A DNA stretch of 64,000 bases from Sandaracinaceae bacterium (GCA_020633075.1 JACKEI010000006.1:186001-250000), one strand, 5' to 3'. Counted from the first letter of the stretch, positions 44,750-54,177 are shown. A program made the numbers and translations. The notes: generated by a model from the letters alone, not told the origin.

Positions 44750-46050
44750 GCCGGAAAGCGCTCCCGTAGCCAGGGTAGGAGGTGCGCGTTGCACAGGCGC
44801 GCGCGCCCCTCGCCCAGCGCCTCGCCCTCCGGGCCGACGCTGTGAAAGTAGTGATCCGCGTAGTCCACCTGCGTGAAGGTCTTGTCGGCGCTACCCGCCC
44901 ACGCCAGCTGGGCGCGGCACTCCGCCTCGTAGATCTCCGTGTCCGCGTCGGCGTACACCACCAGCAGCGGCACCCGCACGTCCGGCAGCGTCTTCTCGAG
45001 CGCGGCGTTGCTGGACAGACCGGACCACGTGGACAGCCAGCCGCGCGCGCTCATCACGCGCCCGAGGCCGTCGCCGTAGTTGCCCGCGATGGGGTCGCGG
45101 CCGCCCAGGGCAAAGAGCGAACCCAGGGGGCGGCGGTTGGGGTCCAAGGTGGGGTCCAGGTAGCGCGGGTCCGCCAGGGTCCGGTAGATGAGCATGTAGC
45201 GCCGCGTGATGCCCCGCCGCAGCGCGTCGCGGCGCACGTCCGCGGGAACACCCTCCATGCCGGCGCGGGCCCGCGCGTGACGGGCCTCCTCGCACCAGGC
45301 CAGGCAGCGCGCGTCCAGGCGCTCGCAGCGCTCCACCTGCGCGCGACGGAACTCCGCCAGGAAGTCGGTCGAGTAGCGCGACGGCCCCTCGCGCAGCGGA
45401 CGGTAGCCGTTGCGGGGGTCGTACATGTCGAGGCGCGGGTTCACCAGCACGGGGTCGCTCTCGTCCACCACGCTCGGGTCGAGGCGCTCCAGCATGAAGC
45501 GCCCCTCGCCCTGGTGTGCGGCGATCAGCGCGAAGCCTTCGGCGGGCGGCAGCTCGTAGTCCGCGAGGGGCACCTTGTCGCCCGACGGCGCGCGCGTGAG
45601 GCGGTCTGCAGGCGCCTTGCCCTGCTGCTGCAGGTAGAGCGCGAAGAGCGAGCCGCCCCCCGAGTTGCCCAGCAGGACCACCCGCGCGAAGCGCTCGCGC
45701 AGCATGCGGATGACCCCGCCCACGTCCAGCAGCAGGCGCTCGTGGAGCGCGTCCGCGTCGTTGTGCAGGTAGCGGGTGGTGGCCCCGCACACGGCGTAGC
45801 CGCCCAGCGCCAGGTGCGGCGCGGCGTAGTGCAGCTGGAAGTCCCCGCGCGGGTGCATCAGCAGCAGCACGGTGTCTGGGTCGCGCGGCGTCGGCTGTCC
45901 GGCCACGTGCCCGGCAGGCAGCGGCGGCAGGTAGAGCTGAGCGGCGAGGGGGTGCCCGTCCAGCGCGTGCGGCGCCAGCAGCTCACGCCGCACCCGCGCG
46001 TCGAGCTCGCGGTAGTGGGGCGGGTAGAAGTACTTGGGCGCGTCGCTCAC
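44746..46050 (-). CDS. Alpha/beta hydrolase
   Basis: 434 residues. Nucleophile elbow GNSGGGSLFALYL, acid in LLVVYADADTEIYE and histidine in VDYADHYFHS give a full Ser-Asp-His triad. A long helical cap (about residues 185-330) carries many Arg residues. No signal peptide, so cytoplasmic. Start GTG 46050 chosen since TATGCT ends 7 bases before it; ATG 46062 lies within that hexamer. Coupled to the SDR gene. Confidence 0.85.
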   Translation of the reverse strand: MSDAPKYFYPPHYRELDARVRRELLAPHALDGHPLAAQLYLPPLPAGHVAGQPTPRDPDTVLLLMHPRGDFQLHYAAPHLALGGYAVCGATTRYLHNDADALHERLLLDVGGVIRMLRERFARVVLLGNSGGGSLFALYLQQQGKAPADRLTRAPSGDKVPLADYELPPAEGFALIAAHQGEGRFMLERLDPSVVDESDPVLVNPRLDMYDPRNGYRPLREGPSRYSTDFLAEFRRAQVERCERLDARCLAWCEEARHARARAGMEGVPADVRRDALRRGITRRYMLIYRTLADPRYLDPTLDPNRRPLGSLFALGGRDPIAGNYGDGLGRVMSARGWLSTWSGLSSNAALEKTLPDVRVPLLVVYADADTEIYEAECRAQLAWAGSADKTFTQVDYADHYFHSVGPEGEALGEGRARLCNAHLLPWLRERFPA

Positions 46051-46057
46051 CGGCGCG

Positions 46058-46063
46058 AGCATA
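46058..46063 (-). promoter_or_regulatory. -10-like hexamer of the alpha/beta hydrolase gene
   Basis: TATGCT, 7 bases before GTG 46050; the alternative ATG overlaps this hexamer. Confidence 0.4.
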
Positions 46064-46083
46064 TCGCCAGCCCTGCGCCCAGG

Positions 46084-46758
46084 TCACGCCCGGCGTGCGG
46101 CGACCGCCTTTCGATGAAGCGTGATGGCCAGCAAGCCCACCAAGAAGCCGCCCACGTGCGCCCACCAGGCCACGCCGCCCTGACCGATGCCGCCCGCCGA
46201 GAGCAGGCCGTAGACCAGCTGCAGCGCGAACCACACGAAGATGAAGATGAAGGCGGGCACCTCCACGAAGAGCGCGAGGGGGATGGGCACCAACGTGAGC
46301 ACCGGCGCGCGCGGGTGCAGCACCACGTAGCCCGCGAGCACACCGCTGATGGCGCCCGACGCGCCCACCATGGGGACCAGGCTGCTGGGGTCCACGGCAA
46401 CCTGGAAGAGCGCCGCGCCGAGGCCCGCGCCCAGGTAGAAGAGCAGGAACTGCGGGCGCCCGAGCTCGTCCTCCACGTTGTCGCCGAACACGTGCAAGAA
46501 CCACATGTTGCCAAGCAGGTGCAGGCCACCGCCGTGCAGGAAGAGGCTGGTGATCGGCGTGATCAGGGCGCCCAGGGAGCCCCCGTCCGAGCGCAGCACG
46601 CCCAGGCCCCCCCCGGTGAGCACGGCGGGCACGACGCCGTAGCGCGCGAGGAACACGGTGGCCGCCTCGGACGAGAGGCTGAGCTCGTACGCGAAGACCA
46701 GAGCCGAGACGGCGATCAGCGCCCACGTGACGACCGGCTTTCGGCGCGTCGGGTTCAT
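46084..46758 (-). CDS. Rhomboid-family intramembrane serine protease
   Basis: 224 residues with six membrane helices. Family marks: LFLHGGGLHLLGNMWFLHVFGDNVED in helix 2, catalytic serine in GASGAISG (helix 4) and histidine in WWAHVGGFLVG (helix 6), so the Ser-His dyad is intact. Start ATG 46758 with RRK just before the first helix fits inside-positive topology. Substrates unknown. Confidence 0.92.
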   Translation of the reverse strand: MNPTRRKPVVTWALIAVSALVFAYELSLSSEAATVFLARYGVVPAVLTGGGLGVLRSDGGSLGALITPITSLFLHGGGLHLLGNMWFLHVFGDNVEDELGRPQFLLFYLGAGLGAALFQVAVDPSSLVPMVGASGAISGVLAGYVVLHPRAPVLTLVPIPLALFVEVPAFIFIFVWFALQLVYGLLSAGGIGQGGVAWWAHVGGFLVGLLAITLHRKAVAARRA

Positions 46759-46943
46759 GTCACGCAGCGGGAGCACCCCCGGATGTGAATCCGTTTGGGA
46801 GGTGGATGCAACCCGGGGCACGCTTTCCCGTGCCCGCTGGTCCGTCCGCGTGCGCGGCGACGAAGTCCAGGCCGCGTACACTGTCCCCTTGCAGGGATGG
46901 TGGGCACCCCCCATTCTCGCAGGGTCACGAGCCGGAGAAGCGT

Positions 46944-47828
46944 ATGCGTTGGGAACGAAGAGGGACGAGCCAGAACATCGAAGACCGGCGCGGCGCGGGC
47001 GGTGGTGGCGGCGGCCGTGGCTCCCGCGGGAAGCTGGGCCTCGGCGCGACGCTGCTGGTGCTGTTGGTGGCCTACGTGCTCAAGGTGGACCCGCAGACCC
47101 TCTTCGGGGCCGCCGAGGCCGTGAGCGGCACCAGCGGCGCAGGTGCCGGCAGCACGGGCGGCGCCCCAGCGACGCCGCCCAGCGCGGAGGAGGACGAGCA
47201 GGTGCAGTTCGTCAGCTTCGTGCTCGATGACGCGCAGGCCACGTGGCAGCGCCTGTTCCAGGCCCGCGGGCAGCAGTACCAGGACGCGCGCCTGGTGCTC
47301 TTCACGGATGCGGTGAGCTCGCGCTGCGGCGAGGCGGACGCCGGCACCGGCCCCTTCTACTGCCCCGGAGACAACAAGGTCTACATCGACCTCTCGTTCT
47401 TCCGCGACCTGCGCAGCCGCTTTCGCGCCCCGGGGGACTTCGCGCAGGCCTACGTGTTGGCCCACGAGATTGGCCATCACGTGCAGACCCTGCTGGGCAC
47501 CAGCGCCCAGATCCGCCAGGCCCAGCGGGCGGACCCCAGCCGCCGCAACGACCTGCAGGTACGCATGGAGCTTCAAGCGGACTGCTACGCGGGCATCTGG
47601 GCGCACGCCACGGCGCAGCGCAACCTGCTGGAGATCGGTGACCTCGAGGAGGGGCTGGCGGCGGCCGCCGCGGTGGGCGACGACCGACTGCAGCAGGAGG
47701 CCAACGGCCGCGTGGAGCCCGAGCGCTGGACGCACGGCAGCTCCGAGATGCGGCAGCGCTGGTTCACCCGTGGCTACCAGACGGGCGACATGGCCCAGTG
47801 CGACACGCTCCAGGCGGCCGCGCTCTAA
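46944..47828 (+). CDS. YpfJ-family neutral zinc metallopeptidase
   Basis: 294 residues. Begins MRWERRGTSQNIEDRRG, the usual family opening, then a Gly/Arg-rich stretch, one membrane helix (LGATLLVLLVAYVLKV) and the peptidase domain with zinc motif VLAHEIGHHVQ, a downstream ELQADCYAGIWAH glutamate, and FYCPGDNKVYIDLSFF. Membrane-anchored, active site probably periplasmic. GGAG 7 bases before the ATG. Divergent from the rhomboid protease gene. Confidence 0.92.
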   Translation: MRWERRGTSQNIEDRRGAGGGGGGRGSRGKLGLGATLLVLLVAYVLKVDPQTLFGAAEAVSGTSGAGAGSTGGAPATPPSAEEDEQVQFVSFVLDDAQATWQRLFQARGQQYQDARLVLFTDAVSSRCGEADAGTGPFYCPGDNKVYIDLSFFRDLRSRFRAPGDFAQAYVLAHEIGHHVQTLLGTSAQIRQAQRADPSRRNDLQVRMELQADCYAGIWAHATAQRNLLEIGDLEEGLAAAAAVGDDRLQQEANGRVEPERWTHGSSEMRQRWFTRGYQTGDMAQCDTLQAAAL

Positions 47829-47896
47829 GGTGGGTGGCGCACCCGCTGCGCCAGGCTGCGACGATTTGCCGCATGCCGCGCGCCGTCTGCCGGCGC

Positions 47897-47902
47897 TAGC
47901 GT
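47897..47902 (+). promoter_or_regulatory. -10-like hexamer of the mbnP-mbnH pair
   Basis: TAGCGT, 6 bases before the ATG at 47909. Confidence 0.4.
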
Positions 47903-47908
47903 AGCGGC

Positions 47909-48772
47909 ATGACTCACCGCATTGCCCGCGCCATGGGCGCCAGTCTCCTGCTCCTCACCGCGCCCTCGCTCCTGCTGTCTGCCTGCGATGAAGCGCACGG
48001 CGAGCATGAGCACCTCACGCTGACCTTCGCTCCTCACGTCAGCGGGGTACCCTTCGTGTGTGGAGACACCTACGACAACCTGGGCGCGAGCGGCGACCAG
48101 AGCCTCACCATCAAGGACGCCCGCTTCTACGCGCACAACTTCCGCGTCGTGGATGCCGACGGCACCGAGTTCCCGGTGGAGCTCGAGCAGGACGGCACCT
48201 TCCAGCACGACGGGCTGGTCTACATCGACTTCGCGGACAGCAGCATCTCCGGCTGCGAGGGCAACCCACAGACGAACGTGACGGTGGTCGGCACGGTGCC
48301 GCCGGGCAGCTACGTCGCGCTGCGCTTCACCGTGGGGGTGCCCTTCGAGGACAACCACGCCGACGCGTCGGTGGCGGCCTCGCCCCTGAACGTGACCGAC
48401 ATGTTCTGGGCCTGGCAGAGCGGCTACAAGTTCATGCGCCTCGACGGCGCGTCCACCGGGCTGCCGGACTGGCGCTTTCACCTGGGCAGCACGGGCTGCG
48501 TGGGCGACCCGACGGCGGGCGGCGTGACGAGCTGCGCGGCCCCCAACCGCGTGGAGGTGGAGATCGCAAGCGAGCACTTCATGCACGAGCCCATCGGCGT
48601 GGACTTCGGCGCGCTGCTGAGCGACGTGGACCTGGACACCCAGACCGAGAACACGCCCCCCGGCTGCATGTCGGGGGCGATGGACCCGGACTGCACGCCG
48701 TACTTCGAAGCCCTCGGTCTGCCGCACGGCACGATGGCAGCCGGTACGCAGCGCGTCTTCAGCCTAGACTGA
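47909..48772 (+). CDS. mbnP: MbnP-family copper-binding lipoprotein
   Basis: 287 residues; signal with LSAC lipobox, then a His/Glu-rich DEAHGEHEH stretch. MbnP marks: LTFAPHVSGVPFVCGDTY, DARFYAHNFRVVDADG, LRFTVGVPF and MFWAWQSGYKFMRLDG. In characterised MbnP a tryptophan is oxidised by MbnH to kynurenine and this allows copper binding in the periplasm; the conserved Trp residues of the MFWAWQSGYK block are candidates. Followed 4 bases later by the mbnH gene, the standard pairing. No methanobactin genes are near, which is common for this pair. Confidence 0.88.
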   Translation: MTHRIARAMGASLLLLTAPSLLLSACDEAHGEHEHLTLTFAPHVSGVPFVCGDTYDNLGASGDQSLTIKDARFYAHNFRVVDADGTEFPVELEQDGTFQHDGLVYIDFADSSISGCEGNPQTNVTVVGTVPPGSYVALRFTVGVPFEDNHADASVAASPLNVTDMFWAWQSGYKFMRLDGASTGLPDWRFHLGSTGCVGDPTAGGVTSCAAPNRVEVEIASEHFMHEPIGVDFGALLSDVDLDTQTENTPPGCMSGAMDPDCTPYFEALGLPHGTMAAGTQRVFSLD

Positions 48773-48776
48773 GCGC

Positions 48777-49934
48777 GTGCCCGTCCTCCGCCACGCGCCG
48801 CTGGCCGGCCTGCTGCTCTCCGCATCGCTCGCCTCGCTGCTCACCGCCTGCGATGGCGGTGGGCCCGGCTACACGCTGGACCTGCCGCGCGGCTTCCCCG
48901 AGCCGCGCATCCCGGAGGACAACCCGCTCAGTGAGGCCAAGGTGGAGCTGGGGCGCTTCCTGTTCTACGACGTGCGCCTGAGCGAGAACGAGACGCAGTC
49001 GTGCGGGAGCTGCCACCAGCAGGCGCGCGCGTTCACGGACGGGCTCGGCACGGCGGTGGGGTCCACGGGACAGCACACGGCGCGGGGCTCCATGGCGCTC
49101 GGCAACGTGGGCTACGCGGCCACGCTCAACTGGGCCAACTCCGCCGTGGTGACGCTCGAGATGCAGGCGCGCATCCCGCTGTTTGGCGAGGACCCCATCG
49201 AGCTCGGGCTCAGCGGGCAAGAGGACCTGCTGCTGACGCGCCTGGGCGAGGACGCGCGCTACCCGGAGATGTTCGCGGCGGCGTTCCCGGGGGAGGCCTC
49301 ACCCATCAGCGTGCAGAACGTGCTGCGCGCCATCGCGGCCTTCGAGCGCGTGCTCATCACGGGGGACTCACCCTACGACCGCTACCAGGCGGGCGACCAC
49401 AGCGCGCTGTCGGAGTCGGCGCGGCGCGGCATGGAGCTGTTCTTCAGCGAGCAGGTGGAGTGCTTCCACTGCCACGGCGGCTTCAACCTGTCGGGCTCCG
49501 TGGACCACGCGGGCAACTTCTTCGACCAGTCGCTGTTCGCCAACAACGGCCTCTACAACGTGGACGGCGCGGGCGGCTACCCCGCCACCAACACGGGGCT
49601 GTTCGAGATCACGGGCGACCGGCTGGACATGGGGCGCTTCAAGCCACCCACGCTGCGCAACATCGCGCTCACCGCGCCCTACATGCACGACGGGTCTCTG
49701 GCCACGCTGGATGACGTCATCGACCACTACGCGCGCGGCGGCACGCTGACCCCCGACGGCCCCAACGCGGGCGACGGGCGCCTGAGCCCGCTCAAGAACG
49801 GCTTCATCAGCGGCTTTGTGCTCACGGAGCAAGAGCGCGCGGACCTGCTGGCCTTCTTGAACGCGTTGACCGACGAGCGCTTCGTCACGGACCCGCGCTT
49901 CAGCGACCCGTTTTCGGCGGCGGGCGCCCCTTAG
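48777..49934 (+). CDS. mbnH: MbnH-family di-heme cytochrome c peroxidase-like enzyme
   Basis: 385 residues; signal with LTAC lipobox, so probably lipid-anchored. Two heme c sites: SCGSCHQQARAFTDG (about residue 80) and ECFHCHGGFNLSG (about 230); plus MLSF-free, MauG-like NPLSEAKVELGRFLFYD, RFKPPTLRNIALTAPYMHDG and GALTPDG-like C-terminus. It builds the copper site of MbnP by high-valent iron oxidation of tryptophan. GTG start 4 bases after mbnP. The last 35 bases overlap convergent ruvC. Confidence 0.88.
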   Translation: MPVLRHAPLAGLLLSASLASLLTACDGGGPGYTLDLPRGFPEPRIPEDNPLSEAKVELGRFLFYDVRLSENETQSCGSCHQQARAFTDGLGTAVGSTGQHTARGSMALGNVGYAATLNWANSAVVTLEMQARIPLFGEDPIELGLSGQEDLLLTRLGEDARYPEMFAAAFPGEASPISVQNVLRAIAAFERVLITGDSPYDRYQAGDHSALSESARRGMELFFSEQVECFHCHGGFNLSGSVDHAGNFFDQSLFANNGLYNVDGAGGYPATNTGLFEITGDRLDMGRFKPPTLRNIALTAPYMHDGSLATLDDVIDHYARGGTLTPDGPNAGDGRLSPLKNGFISGFVLTEQERADLLAFLNALTDERFVTDPRFSDPFSAAGAP

Positions 49935-50487
49935 CGGCGCGACGGGGGGCGCCGGGGCGCCCGGACTTGGCGGCGCTGGCGAGCTTGGCGGCGGGGGCGA
50001 GGGCCGCGTGCATGCGTGCCGCCTGGGCGTGCGTGAGCGCGATGGCGAGCGCGTCCGTGGCGTCTATCCCGGGCAGCTCCGTGAGCCCCAGCATGGCGCC
50101 CACGATGCGGGCTACCTGCGTCTTGTCGGCCGCGCCCTTGCCCACGATGGAGCGCTTCACGACCGCGGGCGGATAGGGATGCACCGCCAGCCCCGCCTGG
50201 GCGATGGCCAGCAGCGCCACCCCGCGCGCGTGCCCCAGCTTGAGCGCCGCGTTGGGGAACTTGGCCATGAAGATGTCCTCCACGGCGGCCGCGCCGGGGG
50301 CGTACTCCTCGATCAGCGCGACCAGGCCCGTGTGGATGGTCAGCAGGCGCTCCTCGAGCGGCGCCTTCTCCCCCGCGGTCAGGGTGCCGGCCGTGATCAG
50401 GCGCAGCCGCGTTCCGTCACGCTCGATGATGCCGTAGCCCGTGCGCACCGAGCCGGGGTCCACGCCGAGGACGCGCAGGACGGCCAT
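49900..50487 (-). CDS. ruvC: Holliday junction resolvase RuvC
   Basis: 195 residues. Catalytic acids: Asp in VLGVDPGSVRTGYG, Glu in AAVEDIFMAKFPN, and the HxxD-like end DATDALAIALTHAQ; VVKRSIVGKGAADKTQV is the DNA-contact segment. The C-terminal tail is basic (GRPGAPRRAAKGRPPPK). Cuts Holliday junctions with RuvAB. ATG 50487 fits family starts; a GTG at 50532 lies in frame. A possible promoter is TTGACG (50551-50546) with CTATCT 18 bases on. The 3' end overlaps mbnH. Confidence 0.94.
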   Translation of the reverse strand: MAVLRVLGVDPGSVRTGYGIIERDGTRLRLITAGTLTAGEKAPLEERLLTIHTGLVALIEEYAPGAAAVEDIFMAKFPNAALKLGHARGVALLAIAQAGLAVHPYPPAVVKRSIVGKGAADKTQVARIVGAMLGLTELPGIDATDALAIALTHAQAARMHAALAPAAKLASAAKSGRPGAPRRAAKGRPPPKTGR

Positions 50488-50590
50488 CAGGGCACGCTGG
50501 GGGTGGGGGTCATGTACCGCGAGATAGCTCACGGACGCCGCCGCGCGTCAAGTCGGCGACAAGGCTGGAGAGGGGGCGCTGCGGCTGTGC

Positions 50591-50596
50591 TAGCCT
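50591..50596 (+). promoter_or_regulatory. -10-like hexamer of a lipoprotein gene
   Basis: TAGCCT, 6 bases before GTG 50603. Confidence 0.4.
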
Positions 50597-50602
50597 CTGC
50601 GC

Positions 50603-51292
50603 GTGCCCACGCTGGACGCTGGCCTTCTCTCTCCTGCGCACGCGCTGCGGAGCGCCCCTCCGTCGGTGTTGCGGTGGGCCTGCCTCGCTGCGCTGCTGCT
50701 CGTGGGCTGCGGGGGCAGCGCCGCCTCGGCCCCGCCGCGCGACACGGCCCGCGCCTACGCCGAGGCCGCCCGGCGTGGCGACGCGGAGGCGGTGTACGCG
50801 CTCCTCGACGAAGAGACGCGCGCCGGCCTCACGCTGGACACGCTGCGCGCGCAGATGGCCGAGGCGAGCGAGGAGCTCCGTGATCAAGCCGCCGCCGTGG
50901 ACGCCGCGCTGGCCGACCCACAGCTGTTCCAGACACGCGCGCGCGTGCCCCTGCGCTCTGGCCAGCACGCGGTGCTGGTCATCGAGGGCGAGCGCTGGCG
51001 CCTGGTGGGCAGCCTGCTGGACGCCGTCTCGCTGGCCACGCCGGAAGACGCGGTGATGGCCTTCCGCAGCGCCCTCGAGCGCCGCAGCCTGCCCAGCATC
51101 TCGCGCATCCTGGCGCGCGCCCCCCGCGCGGAGATCGACGCGCAGATCGAGCGCTTCATCGAAGACACCGAGGACGAGCCCGCCCTGGACGTGGACATCC
51201 AGGACAACGAAGCCACCGTGCGGACGCCTAGCGGCCGCGTCATCCGCTTGGTCCGCGAAGCGGGGGAGTGGCACGTGGTCAGCGTGGAGTAG
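50603..51292 (+). CDS. Lipoprotein with two NTF2/DUF4878-like repeats
   Basis: 229 residues; long n-region then LACLAALLLVGC-type signal with LVGC lipobox. The mature part has two similar units, each opening with an Ala-rich helix (DTARAYAEAARRGDAEAVYALLDEE; EDAVMAFRSALERRSLPSISRIL) and ending in a VxxEGERWRLVGS / VREAGEWHVVSVE strand, like small NTF2-fold (DUF4878-type) domains. Function unknown. Confidence 0.7.
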   Translation: MPTLDAGLLSPAHALRSAPPSVLRWACLAALLLVGCGGSAASAPPRDTARAYAEAARRGDAEAVYALLDEETRAGLTLDTLRAQMAEASEELRDQAAAVDAALADPQLFQTRARVPLRSGQHAVLVIEGERWRLVGSLLDAVSLATPEDAVMAFRSALERRSLPSISRILARAPRAEIDAQIERFIEDTEDEPALDVDIQDNEATVRTPSGRVIRLVREAGEWHVVSVE

Positions 51293-51438
51293 GCCGCGAG
51301 ACCCGCCGCGGTGCCGGGCGCTCGCCAGCCATTCGACTGCTGCATGATGCCATGCGCATTGGCCATGTCGTGACGCGGCGCGCTCTGACACAATCGTCAG
51401 CGTTTCCAGCTGGGCGCTCGGCGCTCGGGGTGTTGGTC

Positions 51439-52662
51439 ATGAAGGTACTCGGTCCCGTCCTCACAGTGCTCCTCGCTCTCCCGCTCCTCGCGGGCTGCGG
51501 CTCCGACGCGCCGCCGCCCATCGACGACGGCACCTTCCGGCCCGTGGTGGAGCTGGGGCGTCACCGGGTCACGCTGCTGGACACGCGGCAGGTGGTGCCG
51601 AGCGCGGGGCTGCCCAGCGAGGTGACCCCGCAGGCGTCCAACAACAACGTGGACGTCATCCGCCACGAGGGGCGCGTGTACATGGCGTGGCGCACCGCGC
51701 CGGACCACTTCGCCGGGCCCGACACCATCATGTACGTGGTCAGCAGCAGCGACGAGCTGAGCTGGCGCTACGAGGCCGAGTTCGCGCTGGGGACCGACGT
51801 GCGCGAGCCGCGCTTCCTGGCCGTGGACGGCACCCTCTTCCTGTACATGAGCGTGCTGGGGGTGAGCGAGCTCGAGTTCATGCCGATGGGCGTGCGCTAC
51901 GCCACCCTGCCCCCCGGCGGCAGCTGGAGCGGCCTGAGCGAGCTGTACGGCGACGACACCCTCGTGTGGCGGCCCACCACCGTGCCCGACGGGCGGCACT
52001 TCATGACCGCCTACAACGGCGGCGAGAACATCTACACCTTCAGCGGCGACCCGCTCCAGATCCACTTCCGCACCAGCACGGACGGCATCAACTGGACCCC
52101 GGTGGGCAGCGGTGACTCCGTGGTCTACGAGGGCGGCGGCAGCGAGACGGCCTACGCGCTGGCGGACGACGGCGACCTCTTCGCCGTGATTCGCGTCGAA
52201 GCCACGGACGCGCTGGGTCTCGGGAGCCGCGTCTGCCGCGCCGACCGCGACGACCTCGGCAGCTGGACCTGCAACACGGACTTCAAGAAGTACGACTCGC
52301 CGCACATGTTCGCGTACGACCGCGAGATCTACCTGGTGGCCCGCCGCAACGTCACCGAGACCGGCTACTTCGGCGGCGAGGGGCTCGGCAACTCCACCGT
52401 CGCGGGCCTGCGCTACGTGACCACCCCCAAGCGCTGCAGCCTCTGGCGCATCGTTCAGGACGAGCTGCGCGTGGCGTACATCACGGACCTGCCCAGCAAC
52501 GGCGACACCTGCTTCCCGAGCGTCATCGAGGGCAGCGAGCCGGGCGAGTTCGTGGTCTACGACTACAGCTCCGACCCCGACGGCCCCCAGCTGAACTGGC
52601 GCCCCGGCCAGCTGGGCCCCACGCAGCTGTACCGCCACGTGCTCCAGTTCCGCCGTCGCTGA
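51439..52662 (+). CDS. Lipoprotein with sialidase-like beta-propeller
   Basis: 407 residues; signal MKVLGPVLTVLLALPLLAGC with LAGC lipobox. The mature part repeats blade-like strands such as NNNVDVIRHEGRVYMAWRTAP, MYVVSSSDELSWRYEAEF, FRTSTDGINWTPVG and AYALADDGDLFAVIRVE, as in BNR/exo-sialidase-like propellers; no sialidase active site is evident. The 146-base upstream gap holds a small inverted repeat CTGAC-N6-GTCAG (51385-51400). Confidence 0.7.
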   Translation: MKVLGPVLTVLLALPLLAGCGSDAPPPIDDGTFRPVVELGRHRVTLLDTRQVVPSAGLPSEVTPQASNNNVDVIRHEGRVYMAWRTAPDHFAGPDTIMYVVSSSDELSWRYEAEFALGTDVREPRFLAVDGTLFLYMSVLGVSELEFMPMGVRYATLPPGGSWSGLSELYGDDTLVWRPTTVPDGRHFMTAYNGGENIYTFSGDPLQIHFRTSTDGINWTPVGSGDSVVYEGGGSETAYALADDGDLFAVIRVEATDALGLGSRVCRADRDDLGSWTCNTDFKKYDSPHMFAYDREIYLVARRNVTETGYFGGEGLGNSTVAGLRYVTTPKRCSLWRIVQDELRVAYITDLPSNGDTCFPSVIEGSEPGEFVVYDYSSDPDGPQLNWRPGQLGPTQLYRHVLQFRRR

Positions 52663-52761
52663 GGCGCGCCGCGCTCGCCCGCACACGTGACCGGACGAGG
52701 CAGCGCGGGTCAGCCGTCAAGGCGTGGCCACTCCCCTCCGCTTCGTGTTATGCGGTTGCCC

Positions 52762-54177
52762 ATGATGCTGAAGACGCAACGCCCGATCATGAAGCGGCTC
52801 GTCGCGCTCGCCCTGGTGGCGCTCGCACTCCCGTGCCTCTCCACTCACGAGGCCGAGGCCCAGCGCGGCCGGCGCCGGCCCAGCGGCGGGGAGAGCTCTC
52901 TGTCGCAGCTCCCCATCGTCCGTGAGCGGCTGAGCAACGGCCTGCGCGTGGTGATGAACCCCGACCGCAGCATCCCGACGGTGGCCGTGGCCATCTACTA
53001 CGACGTCGGCTCGCGCAACGAGGTGCAGGGGCGCTCGGGCTTCGCGCACCTGTTCGAGCACATGATGTTCCAGGGCTCGGCCAACGTGCGCAAGGGCGAG
53101 CACTTCACGTTCATCGACAGCCGCGGCGGCGACATGAACGGCACCACCAGCTCGGACCGCACCAACTACTACGAGACGCTGCCCAGCAACGACCTGGCCC
53201 TCGGCCTGTGGCTGGAGGCAGACCGCATGCGCTCGCTGGCCATCACGGCCGAGAACTTCGAGAACCAGCGCGAGACCGTCAAGGAAGAGCGCCGCCAGAG
53301 CTACGACAACCGCCCGTACATGAACAGCATCCTGCGCATCAACGAGCTGGCCTACGGGGACTACTGGCCGTACGCGCACTCCACCATCGGGCTCATGTCC
53401 GACCTGGACGCCGCCACCCTGCCCGACGTGCAGGCCTTCTTCGACGCGTACTACCCGCCCAACAACGCGGTGCTCAGCATCTCCGGGGACTTCGACCCGG
53501 CCGAGGCCATGGTGCTGGTGCGGCGCTACTTCGAGGACATCCCGTCGCGCCCCGTGCCCGCGTACGACCCGGGGCCCATCAACCCGCAGACGGGTGAGAT
53601 CGTGGAGCGCATGACGGACCCGCTGGCGCCCTTCCCGGCCTTCCACGTGAACTACCGCATCCCGCCCAGCCGCGAGGCGGACCACTACGCCCTCGAGATG
53701 CTGGGCCTGATCCTGGGCGACGGCGAGAGCTCGCGCCTGTACCGCATCCTCGTGAAGGAGCAGGAGATCTGCCAGCAGCTGCACGTGGGCACGGACGACC
53801 AGCGTGGCCCGGACCTGTTCTCGGTCTTCGGCATCATGGCCGGCACGCACCAGCCCGCGGAGGCGCGGCAGGTGGTCTACGAGCAGCTCGAAGCCGTGGC
53901 GCGCGACGGCGTCACCGCGCGCGAGCTGGAGAAGGCGCGCAACCGCGTGGCCTCGTACTTCGTGTTCGGCATCGAGGAGACGCTGCAGCGCGCCCAGCGC
54001 CTGGCCGAGTTCGAGATGTACTACGGCAACGCGGAGCTGCTGCGCACCGAGATCAACCACTACAACGCGGTCACCCGCGACGACATCCAGCGCGTCGCGC
54101 GCCAATACTTCGGCCCCACCCAGCGCACCGTGCTGGACGTGCTGCCCCCCGCCGCCGCAACCGGAGCGAACCCGTGA
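52762..54177 (+). CDS. M16-family zinc metallopeptidase (active subunit)
   Basis: 471 residues with a signal peptide (RLVALALVALALPCLSTHEAEA). Inverted zinc motif HLFEH at FAHLFEHMMFQGS and the distal Glu in NFENQRETVKEERRQ: a complete M16B site; second half has the usual non-catalytic domain. Start ATG 52762 (7 bases after TATGCG); ATG 52789 is also possible. Its stop overlaps the next M16 gene (GTGA). In such pairs this is the catalytic partner, located in the periplasm. Confidence 0.9.
   Translation: MMLKTQRPIMKRLVALALVALALPCLSTHEAEAQRGRRRPSGGESSLSQLPIVRERLSNGLRVVMNPDRSIPTVAVAIYYDVGSRNEVQGRSGFAHLFEHMMFQGSANVRKGEHFTFIDSRGGDMNGTTSSDRTNYYETLPSNDLALGLWLEADRMRSLAITAENFENQRETVKEERRQSYDNRPYMNSILRINELAYGDYWPYAHSTIGLMSDLDAATLPDVQAFFDAYYPPNNAVLSISGDFDPAEAMVLVRRYFEDIPSRPVPAYDPGPINPQTGEIVERMTDPLAPFPAFHVNYRIPPSREADHYALEMLGLILGDGESSRLYRILVKEQEICQQLHVGTDDQRGPDLFSVFGIMAGTHQPAEARQVVYEQLEAVARDGVTARELEKARNRVASYFVFGIEETLQRAQRLAEFEMYYGNAELLRTEINHYNAVTRDDIQRVARQYFGPTQRTVLDVLPPAAATGANP

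Noticed and set aside
46051..46062. ATG 46062 as the alpha/beta hydrolase start
   Set aside because: It overlaps the TATGCT hexamer; GTG 46050 fits the spacing seen in other genes.
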